NCBI GenBank assembly: GCA_015490675.1
Contig: WFXI01000320.1
Span: 89,640-147,478 of the forward strand
Direction: 5' to 3'
Origin: Hydrogenothermaceae bacterium
GTDB taxonomy: Bacteria; Aquificota; Aquificia; Aquificales; Hydrogenothermaceae
DNA length: 57,839 nt
Position 1 is the first letter of the stretch. Each line of letters opens with the position of its first letter. The notes beneath the pieces were generated by a model. It was not told where the DNA came from and made no database searches. It saw nothing but the letters and a program-made list of their open reading frames with translations. This document shows, in pieces, positions 1 to 8,680 of the stretch. Both the position numbers and the translations under genes were made by a program.

Positions 1-312
1 TTTCTTTCCCGATCCGGGAAAAGAAAACTGGATTAACACCGATTCCTCCTTAACGACAACACGCCTAAGCGTGTTCTCATATATTATCGGATCTAAAACA
101 TATATTCTTAACTTCTCTTTAAATTCTTCCTTCTCTTCTTCTGAATATGAATCAGAAAAATTCCAGCTTATTCCAAACTCTTGCAATTTTTCTGCAAGAG
201 TTTTTTCTTCATCAAGTAATTCCTTCTCAACTTTATCAAAATCAGGCTCGAAAACGTAAAACGAGTCCTCTAAATCTTGCTGAAATGTGGATAATACAAA
301 CGCCTCTTGCAT
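1..312 (-). CDS. hypothetical protein, open at the window edge (MQEAFVLSTFQQDLEDSFYVFEPDFDKVEKELL...)
   Basis: Minus-strand frame open from ATG (revcomp of 310-312) to base 1, preceded by strong SD TTCGAAGGAGGATAGCC; absent from the ORF track because no stop lies inside the window. Confidence 0.6.
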   Translation of the reverse strand, partial: MQEAFVLSTFQQDLEDSFYVFEPDFDKVEKELLDEEKTLAEKLQEFGISWNFSDSYSEEEKEEFKEKLRIYVLDPIIYENTLRRVVVKEESVLIQFSFPGSGKK

Positions 313-318
313 GGCTAT

Positions 319-481
319 CCTCCTTCGAATTTTTTTATTTCGCCCTCAACCTGCACCCATTATTGTTGAAAACCGGTCTTAAATACCTACCTTCGACTGA
401 AAAGCCTGAGACCGGCGGGTGCAGGTCACTTAGGGACTTCTAAGCTTTAGAAGTTACCCTCAGGCGTCAATCGAAGGAGGT
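319..481 (-). promoter_or_regulatory. structured 5' leader with alternative pairings, including an anti-SD
   Basis: 319-328 CCTCCTTCGA pairs perfectly with 471-480 TCGAAGGAGG; alternative 385-396 with 471-481; 404-410/459-465; 436-443/447-454; 350-358/417-425; 373-379/409-415. Confidence 0.55.
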
Positions 482-489
482 CCCCTTAC

Positions 490-671
490 ATCTCTTTAAA
501 AGAGATTTTAGAAACAGGTGTGTACTTCCTGTTTCAAGGCTGGTAAGGGTCAGCCTATAAAAACTTTTTTCCTCCTTTCTTTTCTTTACCTCCTTTTTTT
601 TATTTCCCTGAAAGCAAAATGCTTTCTATCGTCTGGGATAAGACGCCCAAATTTATAGTGCTGGGAACACT
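490..671. ncRNA. run of consecutive hairpins, possible structured RNA (strand uncertain)
   Basis: Stems 490-497/499-506, 511-518/528-535, 537-542/551-556, 610-616/620-626, 630-634/641-645, 657-660/668-671. Confidence 0.4.
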
Positions 672-738
672 AAAAAATAAAAATAAAAAAATAAAAAAAT
701 AAAAAATAAAAAAAATAAAAAATAAAAAAAATAAAAAA
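672..738. repeat. low-complexity A(n)T tract
   Basis: Irregular (A4-8 T)n repeat. Confidence 0.85.
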
Positions 739-960
739 GTAAAACCTTACTTTATCCTCCTTTTCACCGCCTTGTAACCTGCACAAAGCTAACCTATTCA
801 ATTTCCAAGTATCCAAATAAGACAAATTTTGCCTTATAGAAAATAACATTAAAATAAAATTTTTCATCTGTCAACATATCATAGCATATTTATATTTAAT
901 TAAAATTTGCCTTCTAAAAATCGAATACCGACGATAGTTTATTAGTTTTCTTGCCAAATT

Positions 961-984
961 TTTGATTATAAATTTATAATCAAA
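961..984. repeat. dispersed palindrome TTTGATTATAAATTTATAATCAAA, copy 1
   Basis: Perfect 24-bp palindrome; related copies at 8639, 22886, 32788, 45952. Confidence 0.85.
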
Positions 985-1074
985 CTGCCTAAATTTTTTA
1001 AGCGTTAACTTTTCCTTTTGTTGTTTAGGGCTCCCTTCATTATTTTTATTTGCAATAGTTATAAAATAATTAAT

Positions 1075-1094
1075 AACTCTGCGTTAGCAGAGTT
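1075..1094. terminator. terminator-like hairpin
   Basis: AACTCTGC-GTTA-GCAGAGTT followed by a T-rich tract. Confidence 0.5.
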
Positions 1095-1267
1095 CCTCTT
1101 TATTATCTTTAATTTTTTAATTTTTTTAATTTTAAATAAAAAATATGTGCGAAGCACTTATACTACCAATATATATATACTATTAATATTTAAAAATAAG
1201 ATGATATATTATATATACTATGAAATATCAGGAAACCTTTTATTTAAAAAGATTTACACGGATTTAT

Positions 1268-1609
1268 TTCCCATTTAGGACGATAAATACTTCCTATTTA
1301 GGACGATTTTAAGATAATAATACTTCCCATTTAGGACGATAAATACTTCCTATTTAGGACGATAATTTATTAGCATTTTCTCTATTAGATTTCCTATTTA
1401 GGACGATAAAATTTCCTATTTAGAACGATATTTCCTATTTAGAACGATAACATTTCCTATTTAGGACGATAGATTACAAAAAGAAAACAAAAATAAATTT
1501 AATATTTCCTATTTAGAACGATATTATTTCCCATTTAGAACGATATAGAACCAAGAAAGCTAAATAAACTTCCCATTTAGGACGACAAAATTTTCCATTT
1601 AGGACGATA
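1268..1609. repeat. iteron array, 12 copies of TTCC[CT]ATTTAG[GA]ACGATA (probable replication origin)
   Basis: Copies start at 1268, 1291, 1324, 1347, 1391, 1413, 1432, 1454, 1506, 1528, 1570, 1592; directly upstream of the rep-like gene. Confidence 0.92.
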
Positions 1610-1689
1610 CTTGAAAAAAATAGTAAACTAATATACTCTTATTTTAGATTCTATTGACTTGTAAAATCTGTATTTCTGGAGGGAGTTTT

Positions 1690-2715
1690 ATGAACAAAAA
1701 TAACAATAATAAACAAATAGCTTTAATTGATAACAATATATTAGACAAATCATTATATGTATCTAGTAAAAAGTTTTGGGATATAAAAACCTCCACTATA
1801 AAAGAACCCAATGGAAGTGAAACTATACTTTTTATTGCTACAAAGGAATTTATAAATCCTGCAACAAATAAATTAGCTAAACAAGTGATAACAAGTAAGG
1901 ATAGACTTCCAAATCATCAAGATAACTTGATACTAAATGTTCTAATACATATGGCACAGAAAAATAAAAAAGATATAGTAAATACTACAGTATATGAAAT
2001 TCTAAAAAATCTTGGATGGTCCACTGGAAAAAAATATTATCAAATAGTCAGGGAATCAATAAACATTTGGTATAATCTTGGAATAGAATTTCACAATTGT
2101 TTCTATACTCATGAAAATGGCCACATAACCTTAAAAAGTAGAATAATAACTCACTTTGAAGAAAGAATGGAAGATGGTAAATTAGAAATACATTTTCAAT
2201 CCAAAATCTTTAATCTTTTAATAAAAAACAGATTTTATACTTCATTAAACATTCCCGACTATAAAAATTTAAAAAGTGCTTTTCAAAGAAGGCTTTATGA
2301 AATATTAATAAAAAGTTTCAATAACAAATTATCTTTTACTATTAACTGGAAACGCCTTAAAGATAAGCTAGAAGATGAGTCAAAATATAAAGCAAAATTC
2401 TTAGAAAAACTAAATAGAGCAATTAAAGCAATAAATGAAAAAACAGAACTAAAAATAAGTATTGAATTAATAGATGACCTAATACAGTTTAGACTAAAAA
2501 ATGAAGAAAAAGTGATACTTTTCGAACTTCTTAATTGGTTACTCAATCATATGGAAGAAGAAATGGTACTTAAAATAAAAAACACTTGTAAACTTAAGAA
2601 AAATGGAGATGGGTTTATAATGATTTGTATAGATGATGAAATTAAAGAATACCTATACAATAATCCTAAAATAATGAAATTTATAAAAGGTTTTAGAATA
2701 CACAAAGTAATATAA
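1690..2715 (+). CDS. plasmid replication initiator (Rep-like)
   Basis: Directly downstream of iterons; N-LILNVLIHMAQ...YEILKNLGWSTGKKYYQIVRESINIWYNLGIEFH winged-helix-like initiator pattern; ATG 1690 preceded by GGAGGGAG (ORF-track start 1654 is TTG). Confidence 0.75.
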   Translation: MNKNNNNKQIALIDNNILDKSLYVSSKKFWDIKTSTIKEPNGSETILFIATKEFINPATNKLAKQVITSKDRLPNHQDNLILNVLIHMAQKNKKDIVNTTVYEILKNLGWSTGKKYYQIVRESINIWYNLGIEFHNCFYTHENGHITLKSRIITHFEERMEDGKLEIHFQSKIFNLLIKNRFYTSLNIPDYKNLKSAFQRRLYEILIKSFNNKLSFTINWKRLKDKLEDESKYKAKFLEKLNRAIKAINEKTELKISIELIDDLIQFRLKNEEKVILFELLNWLLNHMEEEMVLKIKNTCKLKKNGDGFIMICIDDEIKEYLYNNPKIMKFIKGFRIHKVI

Positions 2716-2905
2716 ACCAAAAAAATTTCCCAAATTTCCCAAAAGGAACACCCTTATATTAACAATATATAATTACAAATCAAATAATCTATTATATTTA
2801 CTTATCTTATATTCTTTCCATTTTATCTAATATAAGCCAAAATCAAATCAAAAACTTTATAAAAACTTAAAGTTTCATAATTAAAATTCCTATAGGAGTA
2901 AAATT

Positions 2906-3268
2906 ATGGAAAATTTAAAAATTTTAAAAGAAGATATACAAAATCAAAAAAAGAGTAACAACCAAAAAATGAATACAATACCCAAAACATCAGAAAAAAA
3001 CAAAAAAGTATCTGGAAATATTAATATATCTTATACTTTAAATTTAGAAACAGGAAAATACACTTTTTTATATTCTATAAATAACCTAATTTTAGAGGTT
3101 TTTATGACTAATGCTTTCTCAGAAGGTATAGAACATATACTTAAAATGGTAAAAGAAAATGCTCTAAAAATAAATAATCACAATATAAGCAATAACACAA
3201 AGAAAAAATCTAATATACCTAAACCAAAAAATAAAGAAGAAAATTTCAAAATAAAATCTCTTTTTTAA
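2906..3268 (+). CDS. hypothetical protein, 120 aa
   Basis: ORF with RBS TATAGGAG, between rep and helicase. Confidence 0.6.
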   Translation: MENLKILKEDIQNQKKSNNQKMNTIPKTSEKNKKVSGNINISYTLNLETGKYTFLYSINNLILEVFMTNAFSEGIEHILKMVKENALKINNHNISNNTKKKSNIPKPKNKEENFKIKSLF

Positions 3269-3289
3269 CTTTTCCAAAGGAGATGCGTA

Positions 3290-5134
3290 TTGATAACTCT
3301 AAATGAAGAACAACAAACGGCACTGTCTATATTAACAACCCCTCTCCTTGTTATCGCAGGGGCAGGAACTGGAAAAACAAATTTAATAACACAAAAAATT
3401 AAATTCCTAAATGAAAAACTTGACATCCCCGCTGAAAGGATACTTGCAATTACATTTACAAACAAAGCTGCAAATGAAATGAAAAAAAGAGTGGAAAAAG
3501 GAAACAAAAAATTCCCATATATTCTTACTTTCCACTCTTTTGCCCTAAAAATACTAAAATCCCACTTTACAGAAGCAGGACTTAACAAAGGATTTACAAT
3601 ATATGATGAAAAAGACCAGATAAATCTTATAAAGGACATAATCAAAGAAAATGAAATAAAAACTAAAAAGGATATAAGAAAAATACTAAATGAAATATCC
3701 CTTTTTAAAGAAGGAAAAATAGATATTCTCCCGAAAGATACAAAGGAAATTTTCACTTATTATAAAGAAAACCTTTACATGAATAATGCAGTAGATTTTG
3801 ACGACATAATCATTCTCACAAATCAGGTCTTTGAAGAAAATCCAGATATAAAACAACTTTGGAAAGACTCTTTTGACTATATACTAGTAGATGAATTTCA
3901 GGATACTAATAAACCACAACTTTCTCTTTTAAAACATATATACAACGAAAAAGCGGGAAATCTAACTGTAGTTGGAGACCCTAATCAGTGCATATATTCA
4001 TGGAGAGGTTCTGAAATATCTAACATACTAAACTTTGAATCCCACTTTCCAGGATGTAAAATTTTAAAACTTGAACAAAACTATAGATCCACAAAAAAAA
4101 TAATAGAAGTCGCCAACAAACTTATAGAAGGAAAAATCCCTGAAAAATTCCTACCTAAACTTGTTTCAAATAAGTATGAAGGAAAATACCCTGTAATAAG
4201 AATATTTAAATCAGATACTGAAGAGGCAAAGAAAATATCATCTGCCATTATTAGCTTAAAAGAAAGCAAAGACTTTAGATATAAAGATTTTGCAATTCTT
4301 GTAAGAAATAATAACCTTACTTATGAAATTGAAAGACAATTTATTAAGAATAAAATTCCTTACGATGTTCATGGAAAATACAACTTCACTGAAAAAAGTG
4401 AAATAAAGCTAATTTTAAGCTACATAAAAATTGCAGTAAATCCTAAAGATGAAATTGCTTTTAAATACTGCATAAACACGCCGTCAAGAAACATTGGAAA
4501 AAAAACATTAGAAATGCTTAAAGAAAACTACAAAGATAACTGGATTAAAACATTAAAAGAAAATATTGATAAATTAAAAGACAAACAAAAAGAAAATATT
4601 TTGCAGTTCCTAAAAATAATAGAAAAGATCAAAGAAGATATAGAAAATAAAAATGAAAAAATAGTTGAAAATGTTTTTAACCTTATTAACATGAAAGACT
4701 TCCTTGAAAAAAAATATAAAGATAAAAAAACAGTAACAAAGAAAATAAACAATATTAAACTTCTTCAAAATCTTCTTAAAGAAAAGGATTTTGATGTACA
4801 GGAATTTATAGAAACAATTATACTTTCTTCAGGACAGGATACAATTACAGATGAAGATCGTGTAAAAATAATAACAATTCATTCTGCTAAAGGACTAGAG
4901 TTCCCAGTTGTATTTATTCCTGCCCTTGAAAACGGAGTCCTTCCTTCATCAATATCTGAAATAGAAGAAGAAAGAAGGGTTTTATATACAGCAATAACAA
5001 GAGCTAAGGATCTTGTATTTATTTCTGCTGTCAAATTCAGAAAAGGTTTTGATGGAATAATAAAACCAACATCTTTATCTATTTTTCTAAAAGAATTAGT
5101 AAGAGCCATACCTACGAAAAAATTAAAAATATAA
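3290..5134 (+). CDS. UvrD/PcrA/Rep-family SF1 DNA helicase
   Basis: Q-motif EEQQTALS, Walker A GAGTGKT, DEFQDTNKPQ, GDPNQCIYSWRG, QNYRST, TIHSAKGLEFPVVFI, EEERRVLYTAITRAK. Confidence 0.95.
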   Translation: MITLNEEQQTALSILTTPLLVIAGAGTGKTNLITQKIKFLNEKLDIPAERILAITFTNKAANEMKKRVEKGNKKFPYILTFHSFALKILKSHFTEAGLNKGFTIYDEKDQINLIKDIIKENEIKTKKDIRKILNEISLFKEGKIDILPKDTKEIFTYYKENLYMNNAVDFDDIIILTNQVFEENPDIKQLWKDSFDYILVDEFQDTNKPQLSLLKHIYNEKAGNLTVVGDPNQCIYSWRGSEISNILNFESHFPGCKILKLEQNYRSTKKIIEVANKLIEGKIPEKFLPKLVSNKYEGKYPVIRIFKSDTEEAKKISSAIISLKESKDFRYKDFAILVRNNNLTYEIERQFIKNKIPYDVHGKYNFTEKSEIKLILSYIKIAVNPKDEIAFKYCINTPSRNIGKKTLEMLKENYKDNWIKTLKENIDKLKDKQKENILQFLKIIEKIKEDIENKNEKIVENVFNLINMKDFLEKKYKDKKTVTKKINNIKLLQNLLKEKDFDVQEFIETIILSSGQDTITDEDRVKIITIHSAKGLEFPVVFIPALENGVLPSSISEIEEERRVLYTAITRAKDLVFISAVKFRKGFDGIIKPTSLSIFLKELVRAIPTKKLKI

Positions 5135-5165
5135 AGTTAATTATAAAAAATTTTAGGAGGATAAA

Positions 5166-6356
5166 ATGAACACATCAGAACAAAAAGTTACCATTTCACT
5201 AAATCCAGCAAAGGTAAAAAAAGTAATAAACCTAGCTAAAGCTTTCTCTGGAACACAAGAAGAAACACTAAAAGATTTATTTAAAGATTTATTAATTGAA
5301 ATTCCACAAGGAGAAAATAATAAAGTTGCTATATTATCTGTATCAAATGCAAAAGACCTACTACAAATAGCTATACCCATAGAAAAACCAATAACTTTAG
5401 ATGAAACAGTTTTAATAAGGGTAGATGCAGGAAAATTCAAAGGTATAATAAACAATTTCGAAAAAAACATAAAAATTGAATTTACAGAAAAACACATAAA
5501 ATTTATTTCTGACAAATCATCAATAAAAATAGCAAAACTACCAGGGAATATTCTAAAAGAACAATTTGATATAATCAAAATTAGTAAAGAAAAAGAAAAA
5601 ATCACCACAATAAACGCAGATATATTTCTAGAAGTACTAAATCAGGTTTCTCAAATACCTCTCAGTGAGCAAAAATCAGGAAATCCTGTAGCAATAACCT
5701 TCTTGAAAGAAAAAATAAGAACCTCTGCAGTTCAAGAAATGGGACATTATGCAGCTGCAGGTGAGATAGATTATCCATGTGACATTGATGAACCTATAAC
5801 TTTATATTTGCACCCAGAAACTGTATCAAAGATTATTCAAATTTTGAAAATCCTAAATAATAAAATTATCGAGATACTTGTAGATATAGGAAAAACAAAA
5901 ATGCAAATAAAAACAAAATTATTAAGCTATACAGTATTTTTATCTGGAGAAACATCTCCTAAAGTTCATGAATTAATAGAAACTGTTCTTGCAAAAGATA
6001 CAGTAAAAAAAGTGTTAATAGAAAAGAACGAAATTATAAAAACAATGGACCTGATAAATTTCGTATGTGGCAATGATACTGAAATAGTAGCAAAATTTGA
6101 AAACAACAAGGCTAACATAAAAACAAATAGCAGAGAAGAAGTAACTAAAGAATTAGATGTAATAACTAATGAAAATGCCCAGATGAATGTATCATCAACA
6201 GTTATGCTAAAATCAATAAAAACCTACTCAAATTCAAAAACAGAAGAATCAAATAAAAGTCTAGAACTAATTTTAAATGAAGAAGATTTAAATTACATCA
6301 TAAAAAATCCAGAAAAAGAATACCCTGCTGTAATATTTGCAGGAATGAAAAGCTAA
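5166..6356 (+). CDS. probable DNA polymerase III beta-clamp (DnaN)-like protein
   Basis: Clamp-like patterns RVDAGKFKGIINNFEKNIKIEF..KHIKFISDKSSIKIAKLPGNI and C-terminal DLNYIIKNPEKEYPAVIFAGMKS. Confidence 0.5.
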   Translation: MNTSEQKVTISLNPAKVKKVINLAKAFSGTQEETLKDLFKDLLIEIPQGENNKVAILSVSNAKDLLQIAIPIEKPITLDETVLIRVDAGKFKGIINNFEKNIKIEFTEKHIKFISDKSSIKIAKLPGNILKEQFDIIKISKEKEKITTINADIFLEVLNQVSQIPLSEQKSGNPVAITFLKEKIRTSAVQEMGHYAAAGEIDYPCDIDEPITLYLHPETVSKIIQILKILNNKIIEILVDIGKTKMQIKTKLLSYTVFLSGETSPKVHELIETVLAKDTVKKVLIEKNEIIKTMDLINFVCGNDTEIVAKFENNKANIKTNSREEVTKELDVITNENAQMNVSSTVMLKSIKTYSNSKTEESNKSLELILNEEDLNYIIKNPEKEYPAVIFAGMKS

Positions 6357-6401
6357 ACACTTACTTATTCAGTTAAATTCAGTTAAAAAAACAGGAGAAA
6401 A

Positions 6402-8636
6402 ATGATGGAACAACTTTCTTTAGGATTCTCGAAAAATCACAACCCAAAACAAAAGAAAAACACCAGCTCTAACAAAATAAAAAGTACATATGAAAATATT
6501 TTAAAAACAGAAAAATTAAGTATAACTAAGCCAAAAGAACTAGAATCTAATCACAAAGCCTTAGAAAAAATCAGAAAAAATCAATTCAGTTCAGATATAT
6601 TTAATATAAATTTACCTGAAATATTAAGCCCAGAAGAAATTGAATCAATATACTATATTTCACTACAAAAAAATGCAGAAAAAGAAAAAATATTTTATAT
6701 AATAAAAAAAAGCATCAAAAAAATAAAATCTATAAATAAAGAAAAAGAAATAGAAATAGACATATCCAATCTTGAAAACCTATTTGAACAAATAAATTCA
6801 GAAGAAGAAACTTTTCAAAGTTTTCTAGACGAATACAAGGACATATATGAAAAAATCAATATAAAAGAAAAATCTAAAATAAATGAACATTTAAATCTAT
6901 ATGAAATTCTAAATCTAGTACCTATAGATATATTTAGTCAGAAGAAAATAAATGTATTTACGAATAAGATATCTCCATTAATTAGAGCAATAAACCCAAA
7001 GCAAATAAATGTTTTCTTTACAGAAAAGGACTATATAAAGAGATATATAACTAAAAAAGCATTAAAGGGAGAATATTTAGGAAAAACATTTTGTGAAAGT
7101 CTAAAAGACATCAGAAGTAAAAGTATAGAATTGGCATTGTTATTTATAAATGAAAATAAGATAAAAATATCAAAAGAAGACATTATAGAAATAAGGAAAA
7201 ATACAATTTCAAAGAAGCTAATAGAAAACAATATAGCCAAGGAAGGATCAATAACATATGAAGCAATCCACCCTAAAATGAAAAATTTTGGAATTTCAGT
7301 AATAATTGGACCATCATCTATACTAACAAATAAAAAGCTTAAATTTAAAAAGCACGAATTAATAGCAATACCTTTATTTACCATATATTATTACGACGAT
7401 AGTGAAAATACTACAATGAATATAAATGCTATAGATGTTAATGGAAAACAAAAGGAAGTCAAAGTAAATAAAGCAATATCCATATTTTGCACAATGAAAG
7501 AAGAGGATTTTATGAAATCCCCTATAGATCAAAATCCTTACGCATTTTTCGTTGAAAACCTAAAACAAATAAAAAGTATAAAAAAACTAGAAGAATACAA
7601 AAAAATATTAAAAAACCTCGAATACATAAATAGTATTAGAATAAACAATGAATTTAAGAAAATATTTAACAAAACATGTAAAGACTTAATATCTGAATTA
7701 AAAATAAGCAGAAACTTTCTAATAGCATCTATTTTAAAAGAAATACTTGAAAATATTGAAAAAGAAAATATAGAAAAATTAGACAGAAACAAGTATATAA
7801 AAAAATTAATAAATTACACGAATCAAGAAAAAAGAATAAAAAACCTATTTAAAATAAATCTAATAAAAAGTTCCAAACAAAGTATAATAAACCCTCAAAT
7901 AGAAAAGGAAATAGAATATATAAAAAGTCTTTCTGAAAAGCTGTTCTTAAAATTAAAATCTAATGAAATGTTAATACTTTATCACCTAAAAATAATATCT
8001 AAACTAATAAATGAAGATGATAAATATATTCCCTATGATATATCACAAGGTGGAAAATTCAAATCAGAAGGACAAGTAAAATATGCAAAACCTTTTGAAT
8101 TTTTATTCTGTAAAAATGACTTTATAAATCTCTGCGTATATACCAGCCAAGATTTTTCACATAGAAAAAAAGTTATAAAAATACTCGAAGATGCCCTTAA
8201 AGAAATAAAAATAATAAAATCAAATAACCAAAAAGCCTTATTAGAATTAAACAAAAATATGCTAGAAATAATAAATAAAACCACTAAAAAGGAGTTTAAA
8301 AATTTATCTGAAGCATTCAAATATATTTTTTCCTACAATGAAAATAGAACAATAGACAAAAAACTTTTAATACATCTAGAAAAAACGCTAAATGATACAA
8401 ACCTTCTTTACTTAATAGAAATTTTAAAACTAGTGTCTAAAGGATATATAAACAAAATTATAAAACATAACAATATGTCAAAAATCTATTCAGAAATGCC
8501 CTCTATAATACAAAAAATAAAAGATATATTCACATATATAGAAAATAAAGAAAATATAGTAACGAGAATAACAATAGATAAAACATTAAAAAAGATAAAC
8601 AGCTTAGAAGAAGAACTACAAAATATTAATATCTAA
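6402..8636 (+). CDS. uncharacterised 744-aa protein with N-terminal QLSLGF (clamp-binding-like) motif
   Basis: Strong RBS ACAGGAGAAAA; starts MMEQLSLGFSK. Confidence 0.7.
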   Translation: MMEQLSLGFSKNHNPKQKKNTSSNKIKSTYENILKTEKLSITKPKELESNHKALEKIRKNQFSSDIFNINLPEILSPEEIESIYYISLQKNAEKEKIFYIIKKSIKKIKSINKEKEIEIDISNLENLFEQINSEEETFQSFLDEYKDIYEKINIKEKSKINEHLNLYEILNLVPIDIFSQKKINVFTNKISPLIRAINPKQINVFFTEKDYIKRYITKKALKGEYLGKTFCESLKDIRSKSIELALLFINENKIKISKEDIIEIRKNTISKKLIENNIAKEGSITYEAIHPKMKNFGISVIIGPSSILTNKKLKFKKHELIAIPLFTIYYYDDSENTTMNINAIDVNGKQKEVKVNKAISIFCTMKEEDFMKSPIDQNPYAFFVENLKQIKSIKKLEEYKKILKNLEYINSIRINNEFKKIFNKTCKDLISELKISRNFLIASILKEILENIEKENIEKLDRNKYIKKLINYTNQEKRIKNLFKINLIKSSKQSIINPQIEKEIEYIKSLSEKLFLKLKSNEMLILYHLKIISKLINEDDKYIPYDISQGGKFKSEGQVKYAKPFEFLFCKNDFINLCVYTSQDFSHRKKVIKILEDALKEIKIIKSNNQKALLELNKNMLEIINKTTKKEFKNLSEAFKYIFSYNENRTIDKKLLIHLEKTLNDTNLLYLIEILKLVSKGYINKIIKHNNMSKIYSEMPSIIQKIKDIFTYIENKENIVTRITIDKTLKKINSLEEELQNINI

Positions 8637-8638
8637 AG

Positions 8639-8662
8639 TTTGATTATAAATTTACAATCAAA
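8639..8662. repeat. dispersed palindrome, copy 2 (one mismatch)
   Basis: TTTGATTATAAATTTACAATCAAA between the 744-aa and 1220-aa genes. Confidence 0.8.
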
Positions 8663-8680
8663 TATATAAATGGAGGAAAA

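Noticed and set aside
71-443. Plus-strand ORFs 71..259 and 147..443
   Set aside because: Antisense to the better-supported minus-strand CDS 1..312 and running into the structured leader; no RBS
670-867. Minus-strand 65-aa ORF ending FFIFFIFYFFYFLFFYFF
   Set aside because: C-terminus is translation of the low-complexity (A)nT tract; unlikely to be a protein
1018-1278. Plus-strand 86-aa ORF before the iterons
   Set aside because: Composition is AT-biased noise containing hairpins and it runs into the first iteron; no RBS
1268-1609. Iteron repeats as a CRISPR array
   Set aside because: 18-bp repeats with 1-34-bp irregular gaps and no cas genes; location upstream of rep fits iterons
3265-3756. 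Long minus-strand ORF antisense to the UvrD-like helicase
   Set aside because: Ser/Phe/Ile-rich shadow ORF of an AT-rich coding strand; no RBS and the plus strand has full helicase motifs
5153-5608. Minus-strand 151-aa ORF antisense to the clamp-like gene
   Set aside because: Typical shadow ORF; same reasoning applies to the other F/S/I-rich minus ORFs inside plus-strand genes (e.g. 4528, 7031, 10432, 10849, 16082, 18321, 23332, 25540, 34412)
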